A stretch of DNA of 64,000 bases from Oscillospiraceae bacterium (GTDB taxonomy: Bacteria > Bacillota > Clostridia > Oscillospirales > Oscillospiraceae): NCBI GenBank assembly GCA_017540565.1, contig JAFYAU010000022.1:53960-117959 (forward strand). The letters are read 5' to 3'. Each line of letters opens with the position of its first letter. The first letter of the stretch is position 1. Of the stretch, positions 18,701-26,885 are shown one piece after another. A program made the translations under genes and the position numbers. The notes beneath the pieces are model-generated. The model was not told the DNA's origin. It was given only the letters and a program-made list of their open reading frames with translations, and made no database searches.

Positions 18701-20117
18701 GCATGTGGACGCTGTCGGAAGAAGCATGAATCCGCCTCCGGAACCGGAAACACCGGATTACCGTGTGCAGAATCCGGAACAGGCAGCCGAACCGGAAAAG
18801 AAGAAGGGCCTGTTCGGACACATTGCCGGCTTCTTCCGGCGGTTGTGGGAGGCTGTGAAGAGATTCCTGAAAAAACTGTTCGGGAAGAAGAAAGGAGCGG
18901 AACCGGAGCCGGAGGAGACATCTTCTCTGCAGCAGCCGGATGACGAAACACAGGCCGGATTGCCTGCATCCCCCGACGGACCGGGTTCGGAAGCGGGGGA
19001 GGCTGAAGAACCCGGGAACGGGCCGGAGCCTCCGGAGGAACCGGACGAGACTGAAGAATCCGGGGAAGCGGAGGAAGAGAATGCCGGGGAAGATTCTTCT
19101 GAGAAGACGGTGGAGGAAGGAGCCGGCGGCGATGACTCCGAACAGGAGGAATTCCATCCGCTGATGTCCGTTACCACTGGCGGCGATACCGTTCTCATGG
19201 CTGAGGAAGGGGCCGTACCGGCAGAGATGACGGTGGAGTATGAGGATGCGCAGGCTGTAACGGTCGGAGCCGTCCCGGAGAGAAAGAAATACCACGAGCG
19301 GTACTATCTGCTCTTTGGGTACGAGAAGCTTCCGGCGGCCGTCGTGCCGGAACAGACCCTTGATTATCTGCAGGGGCTGGGCTATGGGCACGGCGCTTTG
19401 AAGCAGGCGCGCACAGACAAGGATCTGGCCGAACTGATTCGCCGCGGAATGACATCCGGCAGCGGTCATCTCTGCGATTTCTGCGGAAGACCGCTGAGCG
19501 GCATCCAGCATGAAGTGCTGGCTGACGGCCGGGAACGCTGCAGCGTCTGCTCGCATTCGGCCGTGCGAAGCGCGGAGGAATTCAGAAAAATCCTGGCAGC
19601 TTCTCTGAGAAACATGCACACCTTCTTCGGCGTGCAGATCGACAAGCCGGTGCACATCCAGATGGTCAACGCAAGAAAACTGCATCGGAAGCTGGGCAAG
19701 ACCTTTATCCCCACAGGAAAGCATGACGGACGGATCCTGGGTGTCGCCATCCGGGACAGAGACGGCTATTCGGTTCTGGTGGAAAACGGAGCGCCGAGGA
19801 TCCAGGCGAATATGACCCTGGTCCATGAACTGACTCACATCTGGCAGTATCTCAACTGGGACGCCCAGGAGATCCTTCGCCTGTACGGAAAGGATCAGGA
19901 ACTGGAGGTCTACGAGGGAATGGCGAAATGGGTCGAGATACAGTACGCCTATCTGATCGGAGAGAGCGATGCCGGAAAGAGGGAGGAAATCTCCAGCCTT
20001 CTCAGAGACGACGAATATGGACGCGGCTTCGTCAAGTACGCGAAGAAATATCCGCTCCGCAGAGATTATCAGAGCCTTGTCCACACCCCGTTCGAAGACG
20101 TGAAACAGCCACTCTAA
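15744..20117 (+). CDS. Giant membrane protein with C-terminal zinc ribbon and HExxH metallopeptidase (DA1-like)
   Basis: A 1457-residue modular protein. About five membrane segments lie in residues 5-205. A cytosolic region (about 330-980) has strand order reminiscent of a degenerate helicase-like ATPase (LIILGRTGTEE, then AVIIEPSKLL near 407), but no intact Walker A is visible, so this is weak. A basic amphipathic stretch (about 1018-1050) and a Pro/Glu-rich acidic linker (about 1050-1136) follow. The C-terminus has two CxxC knuckles (CDFC near 1244, CSVC near 1267) and a gluzincin-type zinc site: HELTH at about 1361-1365 with a downstream EVYEGMAKWVE helix. Ribbon plus peptidase in this order resembles plant and bacterial DA1 proteins. 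GGAGG precedes the start inside the previous gene. Confidence 0.75.
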   Translation: MTEFVRVLRYAAPVLVFLLLGLFSVRVNLKKTVRSRQFLMPVAALILCAAAFIVISRLYNSIRTRVEPLIALVTRLVPAISKLNIPFYVFVIANILLLAAYLIVKRILISIMKGIFKTGNGLYEGVVGPFYEHDETDGNWYVRNERSQLRGLFRTLFYAALLICCAVMVLAALLYAQGGMNSIFFPVYGLILVGELFFFLDGSTKKEEKSQVTAEEDEAVKLVNYAAMRQVLKKVFPDKLSADSTRANESRESEPVEQLLDRICASDDPAVENYGLFMRGVYEREHGLDVNYLYSGLELLTGSSVLFNDPFYYDYIPYIFYPMNRALLQNKKVLIILGRTGTEEDIRAWIREGLVSVNSTPDLWKTEVLTENMGELPDVGIMTRSSVHDQNLHEKCTPFFEQTALAVIIEPSKLLVTAQIGLNGVAKRMRRREGAPVVWCGIDKNCDGLVDALSHALMTNITEVTATEKCSGISSYMLWDVDRERMQHRLLPNISRYLGFGTELSFAALKNQIETAAWYGGEAFPVADMHWIAKQYYYDLLNYAELPATQQTMDERFITSHDLWNAPVSKNAYLTVEDEDHNMFEMRRVFSTRTTSQGFVNILSDEYLLKDYMAENADIFEADPKAIPAIVADYVRSDRNLALRLILMMSGGSVRKEDLIQELALAGVDTDDPVTAFWGLLCRCMNPVGSPVTGELTLTDARGAERTFTSDVIRFREKYDVDCGRVLTLYYIDDESFIRIFSSELQNADCITEDEKGEVHFLGTELRGHIFQKYLPGQFFTMEGKYYEMLSVTPKGQMLVRRAADHIDGRVSYRQVRRYHISGMQDSSRMGEVRDVGGMKVTRAYADVSVETPAYWQMDRHNDFAHAKKVLINGIPVRTYNNKQVLRLQLPGEGLTAETLYTVTVLFNEVFRTIFANNEPYITAVMPGSEKLSEDQPLTCTLTGDMDLGENAIYLIEDSQLDLGLLVSAERCLRRIFEIICDYLDWHVDAVGRSMNPPPEPETPDYRVQNPEQAAEPEKKKGLFGHIAGFFRRLWEAVKRFLKKLFGKKKGAEPEPEETSSLQQPDDETQAGLPASPDGPGSEAGEAEEPGNGPEPPEEPDETEESGEAEEENAGEDSSEKTVEEGAGGDDSEQEEFHPLMSVTTGGDTVLMAEEGAVPAEMTVEYEDAQAVTVGAVPERKKYHERYYLLFGYEKLPAAVVPEQTLDYLQGLGYGHGALKQARTDKDLAELIRRGMTSGSGHLCDFCGRPLSGIQHEVLADGRERCSVCSHSAVRSAEEFRKILAASLRNMHTFFGVQIDKPVHIQMVNARKLHRKLGKTFIPTGKHDGRILGVAIRDRDGYSVLVENGAPRIQANMTLVHELTHIWQYLNWDAQEILRLYGKDQELEVYEGMAKWVEIQYAYLIGESDAGKREEISSLLRDDEYGRGFVKYAKKYPLRRDYQSLVHTPFEDVKQPL

Positions 20118-20124
20118 CTGCATG

Positions 20125-20156
20125 GCCTTCCCCGCGGATCTAACCGCGGGGGAGGC
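20125..20156 (+). terminator. Intra-operon hairpin between the giant peptidase and the channel gene
   Basis: Thirteen-base arms 20125-20137 and 20144-20156 pair with one G-T wobble around ATCTAA. No T-run follows, so it more likely protects or processes the mRNA, or lowers read-through, than fully terminates. Confidence 0.5.
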
Positions 20157-20191
20157 GGCTCTTATCCTGAAGGAAGGGAAAAAGAGAAGGA

Positions 20192-22303
20192 ATGTTTAAG
20201 AAACTGAAGGAAAAACTCAGCGTTTTCGTTGTGAAATACCCGACCCGGACGATCCTGATCGCGATTCTGGTGCTCAATGTCCTGCTGTTCGTCATTGCAG
20301 CTCTGCTGATCTCGGCGCTTGCGCCGAAATCTCTGGAGCACTCAGGATTCTGGTCATCGATCTTCTACACCGTGAGCATGATTCTGGATGCCGGATGCAT
20401 CCAGTACGTGGTTGCGGAGATCGGGGAAGCGAGCGTAGGACTGATCATCGTTTGCATGCTGACGGTGCTGCTCGGCATGATTACCTTCACCGGCGCCGTG
20501 ATCGGTTACATATCCAACTACATCTCCGGGTTCATAGAGAATTCCCGATCCGGATCCCGCGCACTGAAGATCTCCGGCCACACGGTGATCCTGAACTGGA
20601 ATTCCCGGGCGTCAGAGATCATCAACGACCTTCTCTATACCGGTAAGAGGGAGACCGTCGTCATCCTGGTCAGCGAGAACGCTGCGGCGGTGGAGCGCGA
20701 GATCAGTGACCGGATCTCCGGGACCATGAAAGCCGATCAGCAGCTGCTGCAGAAGGAATGCGAGGGAATGCCGCCCCTTCAGCGCCTGCGGTATATCCGC
20801 CGGAACCGGACAGAAAACCGGGTGACGGTGATCGTACGGGAAGGGGACACATACTCCACAAAGCATCTGAACGACATCTCTCTTTCGCAGGCAGGGACGG
20901 TCATCCTGCTGTCCAACGATATACAGAATTCGACCTGCCGGTACGGCAATATGGAGATGAAGGAAGAGCGGGAAAAGGGAAACCCCAACACGATCAAGAC
21001 GCTGGTTCAGGTGGCGGAGATGACAGCAAGCGAAACCTCTGCAGACGACCAGATCATCATCGTGGAAGTAGAGGACGAATGGACGGAGAAACTGGTGGAC
21101 CGGATCATTGCCCACAAGGAAAAGCGGGGAAAATGCCGTATCTCGCCCGTTCCTGTCAACAAGATCCTCGGACAGATCCTGTCCCAGTTCTCCATTATGC
21201 CCGAACTGAATACCGTTTACAGCGAACTGTTTTCCAACCGCGGCGCGGAGTTTTTCTTCGAGCCATGCCATCTTCTGGATGAAACGGAGAATGCAAAGGA
21301 TGCCGAAGATGTTGTGGGCGCGTACATGGCTGCCCACGATCACGCGATACCGCTGACGGTGATGGATACGCCCGCCGGGGGAGAGGTCTACTTCGTGGCC
21401 AATTCTCTGGAGGACTGCCACAGGCACGGAAAGCCTTCCGTCGTGGATATTCCCGTCCGGGTAAATGAGAACTACCACCTTCAGCCGCGCAATGTGGTCA
21501 TCATCGGACACAACAGCAAGAACGCCGAGATCATGAACGGATTCAACGCTTTCCACGCTGAGCACAGACTTGAGGACAGGGAGATCCTGAACATCACGGT
21601 GATCGACTCGCAGAAGAGCCTGGACCGGCTGGACAACTATGCGGATTATCCCTACGTGACGAAGAAGGTTGCGGCGGAACTGTATGACGCGCCGAGAATC
21701 CGGAAAGCCATTGAGGAGGCCGTGGACGGTCACGCCGGAGATACGAGCGTGCTGATCCTTTCCGACGACACGGCCCCCGCGGAGGATATCGATTCCGCAG
21801 CCCTGACCTATCTGATCTACGTTCAGGACATCATCTTCGACCGCATTCAGGCAGATCCCGAGTTCGACCGTGAGAGCATCGACGTTGTCGTGGAGATCCT
21901 GAATCCCAAGAACTACGACGTCGTCCACAACTACAGCGTGGACAATGTGGTCATCAGCAACCGGTACATCAGCAAGATGGTGACACAGATCGGCCGGAAG
22001 CAGGCGCTGTACGAGTTTTATTCGGACATCCTCACTTATGACGAGGAGGACGCCGAAGAGTATGAAAGCAAGGAACTGTACATCAAGGAGGCGTCCCGAT
22101 TCTTCAAAGGCGGACTGCCGGCACCGTGTACGGCCAGGCAGCTGATACGGGCCGTGTACGAGGCGTCCCCGCCGGACAACAAGGCGGTGCTGCTTGGCTA
22201 TGTGAGTCCGGGCGGAAAGATGGTGCTGTTCTCAGGCGACCTGAAGCAGATCCCCGTCTTGCTGACGGAAAAGGACAAACTGATCGTTTTCAGCAACCAC
22301 TGA
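20192..22303 (+). CDS. CASTOR/POLLUX-type ion channel with RCK/TrkA-N domains
   Basis: A 703-residue protein with a first membrane helix at about 20-45, a pore-like segment FYTVSMILDAGC at about 58-69 and a second membrane helix at about 84-108. The DAG in the pore corresponds to the short D(A/S)G filter of CASTOR/POLLUX/DMI1 channels rather than the potassium-channel GYG. From about residue 128 (GHTVILNWNSRASEIINDLL) comes an RCK-like Rossmann domain, and a second copy begins near residue 430 (RNVVIIGHNSKNAEIMNGF), as in that family. It should be a cation channel gated by a cytosolic ring. It is the fifth gene of the operon, 74 bases after the peptidase protein. Ion choice (potassium or calcium) is not decided. 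Confidence 0.8.
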   Translation: MFKKLKEKLSVFVVKYPTRTILIAILVLNVLLFVIAALLISALAPKSLEHSGFWSSIFYTVSMILDAGCIQYVVAEIGEASVGLIIVCMLTVLLGMITFTGAVIGYISNYISGFIENSRSGSRALKISGHTVILNWNSRASEIINDLLYTGKRETVVILVSENAAAVEREISDRISGTMKADQQLLQKECEGMPPLQRLRYIRRNRTENRVTVIVREGDTYSTKHLNDISLSQAGTVILLSNDIQNSTCRYGNMEMKEEREKGNPNTIKTLVQVAEMTASETSADDQIIIVEVEDEWTEKLVDRIIAHKEKRGKCRISPVPVNKILGQILSQFSIMPELNTVYSELFSNRGAEFFFEPCHLLDETENAKDAEDVVGAYMAAHDHAIPLTVMDTPAGGEVYFVANSLEDCHRHGKPSVVDIPVRVNENYHLQPRNVVIIGHNSKNAEIMNGFNAFHAEHRLEDREILNITVIDSQKSLDRLDNYADYPYVTKKVAAELYDAPRIRKAIEEAVDGHAGDTSVLILSDDTAPAEDIDSAALTYLIYVQDIIFDRIQADPEFDRESIDVVVEILNPKNYDVVHNYSVDNVVISNRYISKMVTQIGRKQALYEFYSDILTYDEEDAEEYESKELYIKEASRFFKGGLPAPCTARQLIRAVYEASPPDNKAVLLGYVSPGGKMVLFSGDLKQIPVLLTEKDKLIVFSNH

Positions 22304-22320
22304 ACGCGGCCGCCTGCCAC

Positions 22321-22349
22321 TTGCAAACACGGGCCGGCAAGTATACAAT
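22321..22349 (+). promoter_or_regulatory. Internal promoter before the YbjN-like gene
   Basis: TTGCAA (22321-22326), 17 bases, TACAAT (22344-22349), 38 bases before the ATG. It allows this small gene to be expressed apart from the operon. Confidence 0.6.
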
Positions 22350-22386
22350 AGTATCGGCATTTCTTTTATAAACGGAGGTTTTTTCC

Positions 22387-22800
22387 ATGGCAACTTACAA
22401 AGAGGCATTCATTGAATTTCTGCAGAAGGAGAACCTGAAATATCAGGATATCGACGAGCGCGCGCTCCGTATCTCCTGGGACGCCGAGAACGTTGCTTCC
22501 GGTCTTGACATCCTCGTCATCTTTGACAGGGACAATCACAACGGAGTCCACTTCATGTGCGGCGGTTTCTGCAAGGCTCCGGAAAACAAGCTCGCCGCCA
22601 TACTGATGGCCTGCAATGCTGCGAACAAGCAGTATCGCTGGATCAAGTTCTATATCAGCGACAATCAGGACATCATGGCCGAAGACGATGCCATCCTGGA
22701 TATGGCAAACGTTGGGGAAGAGTGCATCGAGCTTGTTGCCCGTATGGTCAGAGTGGTGGATGAGGCATATCCCTCATTCATGAGGGCCATTTACGCCTGA
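22387..22800 (+). CDS. YbjN-like small soluble protein
   Basis: A 137-residue acidic protein with the alpha/beta arrangement of the YbjN superfamily, whose fold resembles type III secretion chaperones: N-terminal helix FIEFLQKENL, beta hairpins around GLDILVIFDRDN and VHFMCGGFC, a long helix from about 65 (NKLAAILMACNAANKQ) and a C-terminal helix. Such proteins are thought to bind partner proteins or complexes. It has its own promoter and terminator although it lies between the channel and the AAA+ genes. AACGGAGG precedes the start. A chaperone or adaptor role for the neighbouring machine is inference. Confidence 0.7.
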   Translation: MATYKEAFIEFLQKENLKYQDIDERALRISWDAENVASGLDILVIFDRDNHNGVHFMCGGFCKAPENKLAAILMACNAANKQYRWIKFYISDNQDIMAEDDAILDMANVGEECIELVARMVRVVDEAYPSFMRAIYA

Positions 22801-22809
22801 ACCGTTTCT

Positions 22810-22848
22810 GCCGTTCTGCCTGCCGACGCGGGCAGAACGGCTGTTTTT
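22810..22848 (+). terminator. Intrinsic terminator after the YbjN-like gene
   Basis: GCCGTTCTGCC (22810-22820) pairs perfectly with GGCAGAACGGC (22831-22841), followed by TGTTTTTT. The AAA+ gene starts only 31 bases later, so it depends on read-through or on an unseen promoter. Confidence 0.85.
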
Positions 22849-22879
22849 TCATTATTCGGACAAAGAGGAGAACTGAAAG

Positions 22880-24847
22880 ATGAAGATCGATCTGACTTTT
22901 GATCCCGCCTGGTTCTACAGCAGCGAAAGGAACATGTTCAGTGTAAGCAAGGTCATTCGCTATCTTAAGGAGAACTGCGGACCGGAGGTACATGTCCTGG
23001 ATCAGAGCCAGCTTTCATGTTCGTTTGAACTGGCACAGGGAGAGGACGGAAGCGAACTGATCCGGCGCCTGAACGACTTTCTTCTGGAAGCGGTGTGCAC
23101 TGATATAAAGCCTGGCACCGAGCCGTACCGGATCACTGTCGACGGCACGGAGCAGCGAAACGAGCACGCGCCTGTCGGAAAGGGTGACATGGAACGCAGG
23201 GAAACTTCCGTACCGGGAGAAACGGACTCCGTCATGGGCGCCGTTGAGGACATTGTCGGCGCGGAAGCATTCAAAACGCTCTGCAGAAACATCCGGACGG
23301 ATGCGCCTGAACTGCTGAGAGACGGAACGGCGCCGCTGTTCCGCCGTACGGCCTATCTCTTTGCCTCCGCTCAGGGAGCCGGAGGGGAGGAGGTCCTTCC
23401 TCTGTTCGACCGGCTGCTGCATGAGGTCGGACTTCTGGAAGGGGGCTCTGCTCCGTTCAATCTTACGATGGAAGCGGACAGGGATGACAGGATCGTCCTT
23501 TCCGGAGGTACGGTGGAGGGAGCCTATTCCAATCCGCGGCTCGTCGTGGTGTCCATAGCCCAGGTGATCGAAAGAATGCAGGACAGGGAAGTCAAATCGA
23601 TCCTGCTGGAGATCTTCCGCAGGAACAAAAACTGCGTCACCGTTTTCCGGATGCCGTACGCTTCCCAGACCCTGCGGGAGCGGGTGCTGGAGGATCTGAG
23701 TGATATTCTCCCCGTCGAACTGGTCTCTTTCCCTCCTCTGAACGAAGTGGAACTGCGGCAGATCGCCGAGCGGGAACTGGCCGGGTTTTCCTATGAAGCA
23801 GACGAGGACGTCTGGCCGCTGTATCAGAAGAAACTGGAGCAGGAGGGCAGAGACGGGTGCTTTTACGGTGCGGATACGGTGCGGAAGATCACCGGAGAGA
23901 TGATCCTCGCAGCCCGCCGGGTGCCCGCACAGGAGCGGCAGGGACGAATCGTCACCGCTTCAGCTATGAATGCTCTCCTGCGTCACAGAAAACGGGATAC
24001 GGAGAGCGGAGGCCTTGAAGAACTGGATGCCATGGTCGGAATGGCACCGGTTGCTGACCAGATCCGGGAGATGATCCGCAGCGTTCAGTTCGCCCGCAGC
24101 GATCCGCAGGGGGAGATGCCCGCCATGCACATGGTTTTCACGGGAAATCCCGGAACCGGGAAAACAACGGTCGCCCGCATCGTCGGGAAGGCGCTCAAGG
24201 ATGCAGGGGTGCTCCGGATCGGTCATTTTGTGGAATGCGAGGCAAGAGATCTCGTGGGCCAGTATGTGGGACACACCGCGCCTAAGACCCATCAGATGTG
24301 CGAGCGGGCATACGGGTCGGTGCTGTTCATTGACGAGGCGTATTCTCTGGCCTCCTCCGATTCCGATGTGGACTACGGGAAGGAAGCCCTGGCTGCCCTG
24401 ATCGCTGAGATGGAGAACCACCGCGACGATCTCGTCGTGATCTTCGCAGGGTATACGCAGGAGATGAAACAGTTTCTCGATGTAAATCCCGGCCTTAGGT
24501 CGCGTATTCCGTATCATATCCAGTTTCCCAACTATACGAGGGAAGAACTGTTCGATATCTTCAGGGGAATGATCGGTTCCAGATTCTCCTACGATTCCGC
24601 GATTCTGCCGAAGGCAGAGAACTTTATTCTTTCGCTGCCGGATGAGTTTCTCGACGAGCGCACGTTCGGAAACGGGAGATATATACGCAATCTGTACGAA
24701 AAGCTCTGGAGCAAGGCAGCCATGCGGTCGCCCGGTTCACGGCCGGAGGAACTCACGCTGGAAACAGAAGACTTTGACGAGGTCGTGAGGGAACTGTCCG
24801 CATCGATGGCGAAAGACATCAAGAAGCTGCCGCGGGTCGGTTTCTGA
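22880..24847 (+). CDS. CbxX/CfxQ-family AAA+ ATPase with degenerate N-terminal half
   Basis: A 655-residue protein. The C-terminal module (about 375-620) is a full CbxX/CfxQ (SpoVK-like) AAA+ domain: Walker A GNPGTGKTT near residue 420, Walker B LFIDEAYSL near 483, sensor region VIFAGY, arginine-rich GLRSRIPY and lid with ELFDIF. Residues about 200-350 look like a second AAA module that has lost its Walker A (it keeps the SIAQVIERM and LPVELVSFPPL features and an AAA-like lid). CbxX relatives include the EccA ATPases of type VII secretion and rubisco activases, which remodel protein complexes. Here it would remodel the tubulin-like or membrane complex. AGAGGAG precedes the ATG. It ends the operon; the S9 peptidase follows after 28 bases. 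Confidence 0.85.
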   Translation: MKIDLTFDPAWFYSSERNMFSVSKVIRYLKENCGPEVHVLDQSQLSCSFELAQGEDGSELIRRLNDFLLEAVCTDIKPGTEPYRITVDGTEQRNEHAPVGKGDMERRETSVPGETDSVMGAVEDIVGAEAFKTLCRNIRTDAPELLRDGTAPLFRRTAYLFASAQGAGGEEVLPLFDRLLHEVGLLEGGSAPFNLTMEADRDDRIVLSGGTVEGAYSNPRLVVVSIAQVIERMQDREVKSILLEIFRRNKNCVTVFRMPYASQTLRERVLEDLSDILPVELVSFPPLNEVELRQIAERELAGFSYEADEDVWPLYQKKLEQEGRDGCFYGADTVRKITGEMILAARRVPAQERQGRIVTASAMNALLRHRKRDTESGGLEELDAMVGMAPVADQIREMIRSVQFARSDPQGEMPAMHMVFTGNPGTGKTTVARIVGKALKDAGVLRIGHFVECEARDLVGQYVGHTAPKTHQMCERAYGSVLFIDEAYSLASSDSDVDYGKEALAALIAEMENHRDDLVVIFAGYTQEMKQFLDVNPGLRSRIPYHIQFPNYTREELFDIFRGMIGSRFSYDSAILPKAENFILSLPDEFLDERTFGNGRYIRNLYEKLWSKAAMRSPGSRPEELTLETEDFDEVVRELSASMAKDIKKLPRVGF

Positions 24848-24875
24848 CCGCGGACCGGATGCAGGAGGAAAACAA

Positions 24876-26885
24876 ATGAACAGGATCCAGATCGATGATA
24901 TCGTGAAATACCGCTTCTTGTCCGATCTGCAGTATGCGCCTGGAGGAAAGGCCGCCGCTTTCGTGGCCGCTGGCGCAGATATGGAGGAGAATTCCTACGA
25001 GCGATATATCTGGCTGTACGAGGGCGGAGAGCTCCGGCAGCTGACGGGACTCGGGAAGGAATCCGGCTTCGCATGGCTGGATGAGCACCGGCTGGTATTC
25101 CCGGCCGTGAGGTCTGCCGCAGAGAAGAAACGGGCGGAGGGGAAGGATCCCTTCACCGCCTGGTATGTGATCGACATACACGGCGGAGAGGCCAGGCAGT
25201 TCTTTACGGCACCGTTTTCCGCACAGAGGATCCTGCCGCTGGACGGGACTCATTTTGCACTGACGGGGAGCGTCGAAGTGAACTGCCCGGATCTGTACCT
25301 CCTTTCGGGAGAGGAGAGGGGAAAGCTCCTCAAGGAGAAGGCAGAGGAAAAAGACTATGAAGTGCTCGACGAACTGCCTTTCTGGTTCAACGGGGAGGGA
25401 TTCGTCAACAAGCAGCGGACTGCGCTGTTCCTTGCGGATATCAGCGGGGAAGAACCGGTGTTTACCCGCATTACGGGGCCGGCGGAAAACGCGGGACGGC
25501 CGGAGATCGTCGGAGAAGAACTGCTGTACAGCGTGGAGGAGTACACGGTCAGACAGCCGCTTCTCGGATTCCGGATCGAGGCCGTGAACTGGAAGAACCG
25601 GGAAAAACGCCGAGTATTCGAAACGGAGGAGTACGCCCTGGAGGGCATGAGCTCCGCCGGCGGTTTCCTGTATCTGTCCGCGACCGACGGGAAACGTCAC
25701 GGACTGAACGAAAACGCATGGGTCTTCACGCTGGATCCGGCGTCGGGGGAGCTGACGCTGCTGCGCCGGGAGGAGTACAGCATGTACGGCAGCGTGGGAA
25801 GCGACTGCCGTCTGGGAGGCGGACGGGAAAGGGTCGTGAAAGGTTCCAGCCTGTACCATGTGACCACGCGGGAGGGCAGCGCTCTTCTGTACCGGCTGGA
25901 CAGCGACGGGACATCCGTTCCCGTGATCACGAAGGAGGGGAGCATCGACTGCTTCGCCATGTGCGAAGAGAACGACACCGTCCTTCTTATCGCCATGTAT
26001 GACATGAAGCTGCAGGAACTGTATGCGTTCGAGAACGGGGAGATCAGACAAATCTCCCATTTCAACGACGGCGTTCTGGAAGACCGTTACGTGGCGCAGC
26101 CGGAGTATATGGAAACGAAGAGCGCCGGCCTGACCATCGGCGGATGGGTGCTGAAGCCGAAGGATTTCGATCCGTCGAAGACCTATCCCGCCGTCCTGGA
26201 TATCCACGGCGGGCCAAAGACGGTCTACGGACCCGTTTTCATGCATGAGATGCAGCTGTGGGCGGGAATGGGATATTTCGTTTTCTACTGCAATCCCAAG
26301 GGAAGCGACGGGCGCGACAGCGCCTTCATGGATATCCGGGGAGATTACGGCGGTACAGATTATGTTAACCTGATGGATTTCACGGACGCGGTTCTGGCGG
26401 CGTATCCACAGATCGATCCGTCCCGGGTATGCGAGACCGGCGGCAGCTACGGAGGCTTCATGACCAACTGGATCATCGGACATACCGGCCGCTTCTGCTG
26501 CGCGGCGTCCCAGCGGTCCATCTCCAACTGGCTCAGCTTTTACGGCGTATCGGATATCGGACCGTACTTCAGCGCTGACCAGACGGGGGGGGACATATTC
26601 GAATCCCCGGAGAAGATGTGGGAGCAGTCGCCGCTGAAATACGCGAAGAACGTGAAGACGCCGACACTGTTCATCCACTCCGACGAGGACTACCGCTGCC
26701 CGCTGGAGCAGGGCCTTCAGATGTTCACCGCGCTGATGCAGAGAGATGTCCCGGCGCGCCTGTGCCTGTTCCACGGGGAGAACCATGAACTGTCCCGATC
26801 CGGAAAGCCTAAGCACCGGCTGCGCCGGCTGAAGGAGATCACGGACTGGTTCGAGACCTACGCGAAGGGAAGCGGTCGGGAATGA
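24876..26885 (+). CDS. S9-family serine peptidase (acylaminoacyl/dipeptidyl peptidase type)
   Basis: A 669-residue cytosolic peptidase without signal peptide. Residues 1 to about 400 form the beta-propeller gate; the alpha/beta-hydrolase domain follows. The catalytic triad is visible: Ser524 in GGSYGG, Asp605 in HSDEDYRCP and His637 in GENHEL. The oxyanion-side motif DIHGGPKTVYG is also present. Family members cleave short peptides or remove blocked N-terminal residues. GCAGGAGG precedes the start and its stop overlaps the acetyltransferase start (ATGA), so the two are coupled. It lies 28 bases after the AAA+ gene without a terminator, so it may be part of the same transcript, though the product looks like ordinary peptide catabolism. 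Confidence 0.9.
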   Translation: MNRIQIDDIVKYRFLSDLQYAPGGKAAAFVAAGADMEENSYERYIWLYEGGELRQLTGLGKESGFAWLDEHRLVFPAVRSAAEKKRAEGKDPFTAWYVIDIHGGEARQFFTAPFSAQRILPLDGTHFALTGSVEVNCPDLYLLSGEERGKLLKEKAEEKDYEVLDELPFWFNGEGFVNKQRTALFLADISGEEPVFTRITGPAENAGRPEIVGEELLYSVEEYTVRQPLLGFRIEAVNWKNREKRRVFETEEYALEGMSSAGGFLYLSATDGKRHGLNENAWVFTLDPASGELTLLRREEYSMYGSVGSDCRLGGGRERVVKGSSLYHVTTREGSALLYRLDSDGTSVPVITKEGSIDCFAMCEENDTVLLIAMYDMKLQELYAFENGEIRQISHFNDGVLEDRYVAQPEYMETKSAGLTIGGWVLKPKDFDPSKTYPAVLDIHGGPKTVYGPVFMHEMQLWAGMGYFVFYCNPKGSDGRDSAFMDIRGDYGGTDYVNLMDFTDAVLAAYPQIDPSRVCETGGSYGGFMTNWIIGHTGRFCCAASQRSISNWLSFYGVSDIGPYFSADQTGGDIFESPEKMWEQSPLKYAKNVKTPTLFIHSDEDYRCPLEQGLQMFTALMQRDVPARLCLFHGENHELSRSGKPKHRLRRLKEITDWFETYAKGSGRE

